DNA of 9,057 nt, taken from NCBI GenBank assembly GCA_964372275.1, contig CAYJRR010000157.1, positions 1 through 9,057 of the forward strand, given 5' to 3'. Source of the stretch: CAYJRR01 sp964372275 [NCBI: uncultured bacterium]. Lineage in GTDB: Bacteria; CAYJRR01. Below the pieces are notes generated by a model that saw only the letters and a program-made list of their open reading frames with translations, was not told the DNA's origin and did not search any database. Numbering within the stretch: position 1 is the stretch's first letter; each line of letters begins with the position of its first letter. The position numbers and the translations under genes were made by a program. Below are positions 1 through 6,772 of the stretch, piece by piece.

Positions 1-1095
1 TTGCACCTCCCGCAGTCCGCCCCCCGCCAACCGACGGTGCGGCCGTTCTCGTACGTCGTGCCGTTGTCGTGGTCGGTCTTCGGCTACGGCGAGGCGCTGA
101 CCGGGGAGCAGCGGCTCTCCCGCGCGTCGCTCCTCCTCGCGCCGCTGTTCGCGGCGGCGGCGCTGGCGCGGCTGCGGGCGATGCGGCGCTCCTTCGAGGT
201 GGTGCACGCGCATTGGCTCGTCCCGAACGGCTTCCTGGCGGCGGTGGCGGCCCCCGACCGGCCGCTGGTGGTGACGTTGCACGGGTCGGACGTCTACCTC
301 GCCGAGCGCTCGGCGGCGATGCGGGCGGCGGCCCGGTACGCGATCCGGCGGGCCGCGGCGATCGTCCCGGTGAGCGAGGACCTCGCCCGCCGGGCGCAGC
401 TCCTCGGCGCCGATCCGGCGCGCATGACGGTGATCCCCTGCGGCGCCGATCCGCGCGTCTTCGACCGTCCGGCGGGCCGCGGCGACCGCGACGCGATTCG
501 TCAACGGCTCGGGGTGGGGACACGCCCGCTGGTGTTGTTCGTCGGCAACCTCGTTCCGAAGAAGGGGGTCGCCTACCTGTTGCGGGCGGCGGCGAGTCTG
601 CGTCGGACGCGGACGGACGCCACCTTCGCGTTGATCGGCGACGGGCCGTTGGCCGAGGCGCTCAAGCTCGAGGCGGCCTCGCGCGGGCTTCTCGCGCCGG
701 ACCTCACCTTCGTCGGTCAGGTGGCGTGGAACGAGATCCCGGCGTGGTACGCGGCGGCCGACCTGTTCGTCGCGCCGGCGGTGGTCGACGACGCCGGAAA
801 CGTCGACGGCCTGCCGACGGTGCTCCTGGAGGCGATGGCCTCGTCGCTGCCGGTCGTCTCGACGCGCGTGGCGGGGATCCCGATGGCGGTGCGGTCGGGG
901 GAGACGGGGACGCTCGTCGAGCCGGCGGACGCCGAGGCGCTCGCGGCGGCGATCGGCGAGCTGTTGGAGGATCGGGAGAAGGCGAGGCGTTTCGGGGAGG
1001 CGGGTAGGCGGCTGCTGGAGACGGAGTTGTCGTGGGAGCGGATCGCGCGGAAGTACGAGGCGGTGTACGAGGCGGTGGCAGGAGGGGTGGGGTGA
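1..1095 (+). CDS. GT4-family glycosyltransferase, 5'-truncated by the window edge
   Basis: This is a GT-B fold glycosyltransferase that would transfer a sugar from a nucleotide-sugar donor during surface polysaccharide or glycan assembly in the cytoplasm. The frame is open from base 1 and encodes 364 residues before TGA. Visible motifs are VHAHWLVPNG (about 68-77) and LHGSDVY (93-99) in the acceptor domain, the interdomain FVGNLVPKKG (180-189) opening the donor domain, and the donor-binding DGLPTVLLEAMA, where Asp269 and Glu277 occupy the two acidic positions of the GT4 EX7E motif (first one Asp instead of Glu). The N-terminal beta strand and glycine-rich loop expected in this family are absent, so I infer that about 50-60 residues lie to the left; the TTG at base 1 is probably not the start. 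It overlaps galE by 4 nt, so the two are likely co-translated. The acceptor and linkage cannot be told from sequence. Confidence 0.88.
   Translation: MHLPQSAPRQPTVRPFSYVVPLSWSVFGYGEALTGEQRLSRASLLLAPLFAAAALARLRAMRRSFEVVHAHWLVPNGFLAAVAAPDRPLVVTLHGSDVYLAERSAAMRAAARYAIRRAAAIVPVSEDLARRAQLLGADPARMTVIPCGADPRVFDRPAGRGDRDAIRQRLGVGTRPLVLFVGNLVPKKGVAYLLRAAASLRRTRTDATFALIGDGPLAEALKLEAASRGLLAPDLTFVGQVAWNEIPAWYAAADLFVAPAVVDDAGNVDGLPTVLLEAMASSLPVVSTRVAGIPMAVRSGETGTLVEPADAEALAAAIGELLEDREKARRFGEAGRRLLETELSWERIARKYEAVYEAVAGGVG
1080..1085 (+). promoter_or_regulatory. Shine-Dalgarno site for galE
   Basis: A perfect AGGAGG lies 6 nt before the GTG at 1092, inside the last codons of the glycosyltransferase. It favours this start over the upstream in-frame ATG at 1032, which would add 20 unconserved residues, and over the GTG at 1134, which sits directly before the conserved first beta strand but has no good ribosome site. 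Confidence 0.75.
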
Positions 1096-2102
1096 CGCAG
1101 GCACGGAGAAGGGGGGCGCGGGGCGGGCTCGACGTGCTGGTGACGGGGGGCGCGGGGTACATCGGGGCGCACGTGGTGCGCGCACTCGCCGAGAGGGGGC
1201 ACCGGCCGGTGGTGCTCGATGATTTGAGCGTGTCCGACCGGCGGAGGGTCGGGCGGTTTCCGTTGGAGAGGGTGTCGATCGAAGACGGCTCGGCGGTGAT
1301 CGCGGCGATGAAGCGCGTGCGGCCGGACGCGGTGATCCATCTCGCGGGGCGGATCAGCGTTCCCGGGTCGATCGCCGATCCGGAATCCTACTGGCGGACG
1401 AACCTCGGCGGTTCGGCGGCGTTGCTGCTCGGTTGCGCCACGGCGTCGGTGAGGACCTTCCTCTTCTCGTCGACCGCGAACGTCTACGGGCTGTCGGCGA
1501 GGTCGAAGCCGATCTCGGAGCGGTCGCGTCCCGCTCCGAGCTCCCCCTACGGCGCCTCCAAGCTCGCCTTCGAGCGCCTGCTTCTCGGAAGTGCCGCTTC
1601 GCTCGGGATCCGCGCCGCGGCGCTGCGCTACTTCAACGCCGCCGGTGCGAACCCCGCCTGGGGGGTCGGCGAAGAGCATCGGCCCGAGGAGCACCTGATT
1701 CCGCGCGCCATCCGCGCCTTGCGCTCCGGCGAGGCGGTCACCGTCTACGGCCGCGACTACGACACCCCCGACGGGACCTGCGTCCGCGACTTCATCCACG
1801 TCACCGACCTCGCCGACGCCCATGTCCGCGCGATCGAGTCGGCGGACCGCGCCTTCCCCGCGGGGCGCTCCTTGAACGTCGGCACCGGCCGCGGACACTC
1901 GGTGCTGCAGGCGGTGCAGGCCGTCGCCGCGGCGCTCGGGGTCGAACCGGCGGTCGAGTTCCTGCCGCGCCGTGCAGGCGACCCGCCGGTTCTGGTGGCG
2001 CGCCCGTCGCCGCGCCTCCGGACGCTCGGCTGGCGCGCCCGGCACTCCTCCCTGGAGGAGATCGTCGCCGACGCCATCGCCTGGGATCGGACCCGCGAAT
2101 AG
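1092..2102 (+). CDS. galE: UDP-glucose 4-epimerase (GalE)
   Basis: This extended short-chain dehydrogenase interconverts UDP-glucose and UDP-galactose through an NAD-bound 4-keto intermediate in the cytoplasm, supplying precursors for polysaccharides. From the GTG at 1092 it has 336 residues, the normal GalE length. Motifs seen: NAD-binding TGGAGYIG (18-25), the LDDLS strand end, HLAG, SSTANVYG (126-133; Thr128 falls where E. coli has Ser124), catalytic Tyr153 and Lys157 in YGASK, LRYFNAAGA, the substrate-side PEEHLIP and CVRDFIHVTDLADAH segments, NVGTGRGHSV, and RRAGDPP near the C terminus. The start codon overlaps the preceding glycosyltransferase stop as GTGA and has a perfect ribosome site. 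The next gene begins 9 bp after its stop. Other NDP-sugar epimerases are possible, since substrate range in this family is hard to call, but the motif set is typical of GalE. Wobble usage shifts from G-rich to C-rich about a third of the way in. Confidence 0.9.
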   Translation: MTQARRRGARGGLDVLVTGGAGYIGAHVVRALAERGHRPVVLDDLSVSDRRRVGRFPLERVSIEDGSAVIAAMKRVRPDAVIHLAGRISVPGSIADPESYWRTNLGGSAALLLGCATASVRTFLFSSTANVYGLSARSKPISERSRPAPSSPYGASKLAFERLLLGSAASLGIRAAALRYFNAAGANPAWGVGEEHRPEEHLIPRAIRALRSGEAVTVYGRDYDTPDGTCVRDFIHVTDLADAHVRAIESADRAFPAGRSLNVGTGRGHSVLQAVQAVAAALGVEPAVEFLPRRAGDPPVLVARPSPRLRTLGWRARHSSLEEIVADAIAWDRTRE

Positions 2103-2111
2103 ACTAGGGGG

Positions 2112-3515
2112 ATGGGACGCACCCGGCGGCAGGTGTTGAAGGGGATCGGGGCGGCGGCGGTCGGAGCGGCGGTCGGCTGCGGAAAACCCCGGTCGGAACG
2201 CGACGAAGAGGGGGTCGAACCGTGCGGTCCGCCGGAGCTGCGTCCGCCCGAGCCGGTCACCGACCTGTCGCCGGAGGAGCTGCTCGCGCCGATCGACACC
2301 GTCGTGGTGTTGATGATGGAGAACCGCTCCTTCGACCACTACCTCGGGAGCCGCCGTCTCGTCGAAGGGTGCGGCGTCGACGGACTCACCGGCGTCGAGA
2401 CCAACCCCGACCCCGACGGGAACCCGGTCGGCGTCTTCGTCCTCGACGACTTCACCCCCGAGGATCCGCCGCACGGCTGGTCGGCGGCCCACGCGCAATG
2501 GAACAACGGCGCCAACGACGGCTTCGTGAAGGAGCACGCCGGGCCGTCGCAGGAGCAGGTGATGGGCTACCACCTGCGGTCGCAGCTGCCGACGATCCAC
2601 GAGCTCGCCGACCGGTTCACCGTCTGCGACCGGTGGTTCTGCTCGGTCCTCGGGCCGACCTGGCCCAACCGCTTCTACCTGCACGGCGCCACGTCCGGCG
2701 GGATCAAGAACAACTCCGGTTACGAGGGGATGGTCAGCGTCTTCGACCTTCTCGACGACGCCGGCATCCCCTCCCGCACCTACTTCCACGACCTCCCGTT
2801 CCAGGTCGCGTACGGGCGGTTCGGCGGAACGGCGCCGATCGAGCAGTTCTTCCAGGACGCGGCCGACGGGACGTTGCCGGCCTTTTCGATCATCGACCCC
2901 CAGTACGACGGGGCGGGCGCCAACGACGACCATCCCGACCACGACATCCGACTCGGCCAGGCGTTGATGGCGACGATCTACGCCGCGCTCGCCTCGAGTC
3001 CGCAATGGGAGCGCTGCCTGTTCGTCCTCACCTACGACGAGAACGGCGGCTTCTACGATCACGTGCCGCCGCCGACCACCGTCGACGCCTTCGCGGGGTT
3101 TGAGCAGCTCGGATTCCGTGTTCCGGGGCTGGTGATGGGCCCCTACGTGCGTGCCGGGTCGGTGGCACGCGCCACGTTCGAGCACGTGTCGGTGATCGCC
3201 ACCTTGACCCATCGCTTCGGGCTCACCGCCTTGAACGAACGGGTGACCGCGACCCACGACCTCTCCCGCTGCATCGATCCGGCGAGGCTCCGGAATCCGC
3301 TCCGGGCCCCGCGGATCGCGCCGGTGACGCTGTCGGTTTCGAACCTGCGCGCCCGCTTCGCGCGATCGGTCCCGCGTCACCATCCGGAGCTCCTGGACCT
3401 CGCCGACCGCGGCGGGATCCCGCGAAACCTCGACCGGCGCGCGGAAGGGGCCGACGTCACCCGCCGCGTGCTCGAGGCGGGGCGGAAGCTCGGCGCGATC
3501 CGACTGGTCGACTGA
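2112..3515 (+). CDS. Tat-exported phosphoesterase (phospholipase C / acid phosphatase family), probable lipoprotein
   Basis: This belongs to the phosphoesterase family PF04185, which includes bacterial phospholipases C and AcpA-type acid phosphatases and hydrolyses phosphate esters outside the cytoplasm. The N terminus has a textbook twin-arginine motif, TRRQVLK (residues 4-10), a short hydrophobic stretch and then AVGC, so Cys23 may be lipidated; the -3 Ala makes the lipobox imperfect. Family hallmarks follow in order: MMENRSFDHYLG (Glu70, Asn71 as probable metal ligand and nucleophile region), HAQWNNGANDGFV, GPTWPNRFYLHGATS (from 181), NDDHPDHD (271-278), YDENGGFYDHVPPP (308-321) and a late FEHVS. 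At 467 residues it is somewhat shorter than the roughly 510-residue characterised enzymes, mainly at the C terminus. The ATG directly follows a G-run with no proper spacing, so translation may depend on galE upstream; the RR motif at residues 5-6 fixes this start. Lipase and phosphatase specificity cannot be separated by sequence. It converges with the PhoR kinase gene, which fits phosphate scavenging. Confidence 0.87.
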   Translation: MGRTRRQVLKGIGAAAVGAAVGCGKPRSERDEEGVEPCGPPELRPPEPVTDLSPEELLAPIDTVVVLMMENRSFDHYLGSRRLVEGCGVDGLTGVETNPDPDGNPVGVFVLDDFTPEDPPHGWSAAHAQWNNGANDGFVKEHAGPSQEQVMGYHLRSQLPTIHELADRFTVCDRWFCSVLGPTWPNRFYLHGATSGGIKNNSGYEGMVSVFDLLDDAGIPSRTYFHDLPFQVAYGRFGGTAPIEQFFQDAADGTLPAFSIIDPQYDGAGANDDHPDHDIRLGQALMATIYAALASSPQWERCLFVLTYDENGGFYDHVPPPTTVDAFAGFEQLGFRVPGLVMGPYVRAGSVARATFEHVSVIATLTHRFGLTALNERVTATHDLSRCIDPARLRNPLRAPRIAPVTLSVSNLRARFARSVPRHHPELLDLADRGGIPRNLDRRAEGADVTRRVLEAGRKLGAIRLVD

Positions 3516-3521
3516 CCCTCT

Positions 3522-3556
3522 CGCCGGCGGGGTGCGTCAGGCTGGCGCCGGCGGGG
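3522..3556. repeat. 11-bp direct repeat with palindromic core between convergent genes
   Basis: CGCCGGCGGGG occurs at 3522-3532 and again at 3546-3556. The first 8 bases are self-complementary, so the two cores could pair into an 8-bp stem with a 16-nt loop. It spans the 21-bp gap between the convergent phosphoesterase and phoR stops and the last phoR codons. It might act as a bidirectional transcription stop, but no T-run follows on either strand and GC-rich palindromes are common here, so the role is speculative. Confidence 0.3.
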
Positions 3557-4925
3557 CGGCGCGGAGCGTCAGGGCGAAGGTGGAGCCGCGGCCGGGAGCG
3601 CTGTCGACCGACACGCGTCCGCCCATCGCCTCGGCGGCGTGTTTGACGATCGACAACCCCAGGCCCGTGCCGCCGAGCTCGCGCGATCGCGCCGGGTCGA
3701 CCCGGTAGAAGCGCTCGAAGATGCGGGGGAGCGCCGCCGCGGGGATGCCGATGCCGGTGTCGGCAATCTCGAACCGCACCGCACCCTCCGCGTCGACGGC
3801 GCGGACGGCGATCCGCCCCCCCTCGGGGGTGTACTGGACGGCGTTCTGCACCAGGTTGGCGAGCGCGCGATCGAGCAGCGTCGGATCGGCAAGGACCGAG
3901 ATCCCCTCCGCGACGGCGGCGACCTCGATCGAGAGCCGCTTGGCGCTCGCGGCCTCGCGGTACGGCTCGACCGAGCGCGCCAGGGCGGCCGCGACCGGCA
4001 ACGGCTTCAGCTCCTCCGCCGCGTCGCGCGCCTCGATGCGCGACAGGTCGAGCAGGTCCTGCACCAGCGCCGCCAGGCGCGAGGCGTGACGCGCGATCAC
4101 GTCGAGGAACGACCGCCGTGCCGCCGCGTCGTCGGCGGCCCCCATCGCCAGGGTGTCGCTCGCGCCGACGATCGCGGCAATCGGCGTCTTGAGCTCGTGC
4201 GACGCGTTGGCGACGAAGTCCCGCCGCACCTGCTCCAGCCGCTTGAGCTCGGTCACGTCGTGGAAGACGGCGACCAGCCCGGCGATCGAACCGGCATCGT
4301 GGGGGGGCGCCGACTCCCGGAGGAGCGAGAACCGGACTTCGAGCGTCCGCGCCGGCGTTCCGCTCGCGGTGATCGAAGTCGGCGCCGGCCGGTCGCCGCG
4401 GAGCGCCCCTGCCACCGCGTCGTGGAGGTCGGCCGAACGGATCGCCTCCAGCACGGTGTGACCCGTCAGATCGGCGGTCGCCCCGAGGATCTCCCGCAGC
4501 GAGGGGTTCGCCAGCACGATCCGCCCGGTCCGGTCGACCACCAGGACCCCTTCGACCATCCCCGCGAGCACCGCCGCCAGGCGATTCCGTTCGGCGGAGA
4601 CCTCGCGCATCGCGCGCTCGAAGTTGGCGGCGATGTCGTTCAACGCCCGCGCCACCTCGCCGCGCTCGTCGATCGATCGCGCATCGCTGCGGCGCGCCAG
4701 CTCCCCCTGCGCCATCGCCCGCGCCGTCTGCGCCAGCTCGACCAACGGCTGCGCGAGGGCGGCGGAGACGGCGAACGACAGGATCGCCGAGGCCACCAGC
4801 GCAACCAGGGCCGCGGAGAGACGGTCGGCGCCGAAGGCGTGCGCGATCTCCACGGACGCCACCGCCCCCCCCGCCAGGACCAGGTGGGAGAGGAGGAGGC
4901 GACCCCGGGCATTGACCGACGTCAC
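3537..4925 (-). CDS. phoR: PhoR-type phosphate sensor histidine kinase
   Basis: This membrane histidine kinase would autophosphorylate and pass phosphate to a PhoB-type response regulator under phosphate limitation, with its activity held down by the Pst transporter and PhoU when phosphate is plentiful. Of 462 residues, about 10-30 and 37-58 form two membrane segments with only a very short loop, as in E. coli PhoR. HAMP (about 59-111), PAS (about 116-228), HisKA with FVANASHELKTP (His243), and an HATPase domain follow, the last with N-box NLVQN (Asn357, Asn361), DTGIGIP, IFERFYRVD and GGTGLGLSIVKH. All catalytic motifs are intact. The start is GTG at 4925; an in-frame TAG at 4937-4935 rules out longer versions, and no strong ribosome site is visible. 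It is divergent from pstS and has no adjacent phoB in the window. Its assignment to PhoR rather than another PAS-HAMP kinase rests on the domain order plus the pst neighbourhood. Confidence 0.88.
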   Translation of the reverse strand: MTSVNARGRLLLSHLVLAGGAVASVEIAHAFGADRLSAALVALVASAILSFAVSAALAQPLVELAQTARAMAQGELARRSDARSIDERGEVARALNDIAANFERAMREVSAERNRLAAVLAGMVEGVLVVDRTGRIVLANPSLREILGATADLTGHTVLEAIRSADLHDAVAGALRGDRPAPTSITASGTPARTLEVRFSLLRESAPPHDAGSIAGLVAVFHDVTELKRLEQVRRDFVANASHELKTPIAAIVGASDTLAMGAADDAAARRSFLDVIARHASRLAALVQDLLDLSRIEARDAAEELKPLPVAAALARSVEPYREAASAKRLSIEVAAVAEGISVLADPTLLDRALANLVQNAVQYTPEGGRIAVRAVDAEGAVRFEIADTGIGIPAAALPRIFERFYRVDPARSRELGGTGLGLSIVKHAAEAMGGRVSVDSAPGRGSTFALTLRAAPPAPA

Positions 4926-4954
4926 GCGCGGAATCTACCACCCGGGAGGGGCGA

Positions 4955-5004
4955 ATGCCGGATGTCACACGGTCGTAACGATCTCCGTCTTTCGCCTCCG
5001 GCAT
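4955..5004. repeat. 8-bp inverted repeat flanking the Pho-box-like site
   Basis: ATGCCGGA at 4955-4962 is the exact reverse complement of TCCGGCAT at 4997-5004, separated by 34 bp. The spacer contains the Pho-box-like half-sites. It could be an operator dyad or a hairpin in the pstS leader; chance occurrence is possible. Confidence 0.4.
4962..4979 (+). promoter_or_regulatory. Pho-box-like PhoB binding site
   Basis: The half-sites GTCAC (4964-4968) and GTAAC (4975-4979) are spaced exactly 11 bp, the helical period of PhoB direct repeats. Against the 18-bp E. coli Pho box consensus I count 10 matches, including all of TGTCA. Its place upstream of pstS and beside phoR supports it; no clear -10 follows at the usual distance. 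Confidence 0.45.
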
Positions 5005-5025
5005 CCTGGTCCTAACCGAAGGGAC

Positions 5026-5030
5026 GGAGG
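5026..5030 (+). promoter_or_regulatory. Shine-Dalgarno site for pstS
   Basis: GGAGG lies 9 nt before the ATG at 5040 and supports that start, which also gives a proper lipoprotein signal. Confidence 0.7.
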
Positions 5031-5039
5031 TTCGACGAG

Positions 5040-5837
5040 ATGAAGAGAACGACCTGGATGCTCACTGCCGCCCTGCTGGCCGCCGCCGGCGGTTGCAAGC
5101 GATCCTCGGAGAAGACCTCCCTGACCGTGGCCGGTTCGACCTCGGTACAGCCGTTCGCCGAGCGGTGGGCGGAGGAGTACATGGCGACCCATCCCGACAC
5201 CGAGATCCACGTGCAGGGGGGGGGATCGACCGCCGGCGTCCAGGCGACGATCGCGGGGACCACCGACATCGGAACCTGCTCGCGCGACCTGAAGCCCGAA
5301 GAGGCGGCGCAGGTGAAGCGGATCGTGGTGGCTCGCGACGGCCTGACCGCGATCGCGCACCCCTCGAACGCGGTGACCGACCTCACTGCCGATCAGCTGC
5401 GCGGGATCTTCGCCGGTGACATCAAGGACTGGAGCGAGGTCGGCGGACCGGCCGGCAGGATCACCGTCGTCACCCGCGAGATCGGATCCGGCGCGCGCGG
5501 CGCGTTCGAGGAGTTGGCGATGAAGGGGAAAGGGATCGCCGCGTCGGCGCTGGTGCAGGATTCGCAGGGAGCGGTGCGGCAGATGGTCTCCTCCGACCCG
5601 GCGGCGATCGGCTACATCGCCCACGGGATGATCGACGCGTCGGTGAAGGCGTTGAAGGTCGACGGCGTCGAGGCGAGCCCGGAGACGGTCGCCGCCGGCA
5701 GGTATTCGCTCGTTCGCCCCTTCCTCTTCCTGACCAAGGGGGAGCCGGGAGGCAGCGCGAAGGCCTTCATCGACTGGGTGCTGGGCCCGGAGGGGCAGGA
5801 GGTCGCCAAGAAGGAGGGCCTGTTCCCGGTGTCATGA
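5040..5837 (+). CDS. pstS: Phosphate-binding lipoprotein PstS
   Basis: This is the periplasmic (or membrane-anchored) phosphate-binding component of the high-affinity Pst importer, handing phosphate to PstC/PstA. It has 265 residues. The N terminus MKRTTW plus a hydrophobic stretch ends in AGGC, making Cys19 the likely lipidated residue. The phosphate-binding segments of the PBP-like family are present: AGSTSVQPF (31-39), QGGGSTAGVQA (59-69), TDIGTCSRDL (75-84) and TREIGSGARGAFE (145-157), followed by IGYIAHG. It is first in a pst operon, with its stop overlapping the pstC start as ATGA. It is compact compared with E. coli PstS (about 320 precursor residues), as in the shorter PstS types. A 9-G run at 5216-5224 encodes part of the binding loop. 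Expression is expected to be phosphate-repressed through the upstream Pho-box-like site. Confidence 0.93.
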   Translation: MKRTTWMLTAALLAAAGGCKRSSEKTSLTVAGSTSVQPFAERWAEEYMATHPDTEIHVQGGGSTAGVQATIAGTTDIGTCSRDLKPEEAAQVKRIVVARDGLTAIAHPSNAVTDLTADQLRGIFAGDIKDWSEVGGPAGRITVVTREIGSGARGAFEELAMKGKGIAASALVQDSQGAVRQMVSSDPAAIGYIAHGMIDASVKALKVDGVEASPETVAAGRYSLVRPFLFLTKGEPGGSAKAFIDWVLGPEGQEVAKKEGLFPVS

Positions 5838-6772
5838 AGCAGCTTCCCGACAAGGTGGTCGAGCGCGCGCTGCTGCTGATCGCGCTCTCCAGCGTCTCGA
5901 TCCTGGCGCTGATCACGCTCTTCATCTTCCGCGAAGGGGGGCCGCTGATCGTGCAGGCGGGGTTGGGGAACTTCCTCTCCTCGCGCTGGAGCCCGGGGGA
6001 GGGCTTCTACGGCATCTCACTGATGATCGTCGGCTCGATGGTGGTGACAGCGGGGGCGCTGGTTCTCGGCGTCCCGTTCGGGCTGGCCTGTGCCATCGTG
6101 CTCGCCGAGCTGGCGCCGGCGCGCGTGCGCGGGGCGCTCAAGCCGGCGATCGAGATCCTCGCCGGGATCCCGTCGGTCGTCTTCGGCTTCATGGGAATCG
6201 TGGTGCTCCTCCCGTGGATCCGCAACCACCTGGGCGGCGCGGGCGCGTCGGCGCTCGCCGGGTCGATCATCCTCGGGATCATGATCCTGCCGACGATGAT
6301 CGGCATCTCGGTCGACGCGTTGCAGGCGGTGCCGCGCTCCTATCGCGAGGGATCGCTCGCCCTGGGGGCGACCCAGTGGCAGACGGTCCGGAGGGTGGTG
6401 CTTCCGGCGGCGCGCTCCGGGATCGTCGCCGCGGCGATCCTGGGGATGGGTCGCGCGGTGGGCGAGACGATGGCGGTGATCATGGTCGCCGGGAATTCGG
6501 TGCAGATGCCCGGTTCGCCGCTCGACTCCGTCCGGACGCTGACCGCGAACATCGCGCTGGAGATGGGGTACGCCACCGGCGACCACCGCAAGGCGCTGTT
6601 CGCCACCGGGATCGTCCTGTTCGTGATCATCATGATCTTGAACTCCGCCGCCGACTTCGCGCGGGTGCGCCAGCGGCGGCGGCCGGCGCGCATCCAGAGC
6701 GCCGTCTTCACCGCCGCCGACCTGGCCGCCGCCCGCTCCGGCGCGCGTCCGAGCCCGGAGAACGGCGCGTGA
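5834..6772 (+). CDS. pstC: Phosphate ABC transporter permease PstC
   Basis: This is an inner-membrane permease subunit that pairs with PstA to form the phosphate channel. It has 312 residues with about six membrane segments (roughly 14-34, 60-85, 107-130, 140-160, 198-220 and 256-275). The EAA-type loop that docks onto the ATPase runs from Tyr170 through YREGSLALGATQW to VLPAARSGI. GRAVGETMAV carries the Arg and Glu that are conserved in PstC proteins. The ATG overlaps the pstS stop (ATGA). A possible ribosome site, AAGGAGG at 5812-5818, is 15 nt away, too far for ideal spacing, so translational coupling to pstS is likely. The C terminus has a basic, Ala/Arg-rich cytoplasmic tail of about 35 residues after the last membrane segment, with no recognised motif. 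Confidence 0.93.
   Translation: MKQLPDKVVERALLLIALSSVSILALITLFIFREGGPLIVQAGLGNFLSSRWSPGEGFYGISLMIVGSMVVTAGALVLGVPFGLACAIVLAELAPARVRGALKPAIEILAGIPSVVFGFMGIVVLLPWIRNHLGGAGASALAGSIILGIMILPTMIGISVDALQAVPRSYREGSLALGATQWQTVRRVVLPAARSGIVAAAILGMGRAVGETMAVIMVAGNSVQMPGSPLDSVRTLTANIALEMGYATGDHRKALFATGIVLFVIIMILNSAADFARVRQRRRPARIQSAVFTAADLAAARSGARPSPENGA

Larger units (their letters stand above)
4926..5039. promoter_or_regulatory. Divergent phoR/pstS control region
   Basis: These 114 bp separate the start codons of phoR (minus) and pstS (plus), so both promoters should lie here. It holds a Pho-box-like site, an 8-bp inverted repeat around that site, and the pstS ribosome site. I see no convincing -10 or -35 hexamers in either direction. 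Confidence 0.7.

Noticed and set aside
717-3383. An 888-codon open frame on the minus strand, antisense to the glycosyltransferase end, galE and the phosphoesterase.
   Set aside because: Its translation is Arg/Asp/Gly/Pro-rich with no recognisable domain, and it lies opposite three genes with clear family motifs. Long antisense frames are expected at this GC content.
3457-5015. Long open frames on both strands overlapping phoR (minus 3457-5004, plus 3639-5015).
   Set aside because: Both are low-complexity translations in other frames of phoR, which has all kinase motifs in its own frame.
6214-6768. Upstream in-frame extension of pstA to 6214.
   Set aside because: The extension is Arg/Gly-rich shadow of pstC. 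The GTG at 6769 with a ribosome site and GTGA overlap gives the standard PstA length.
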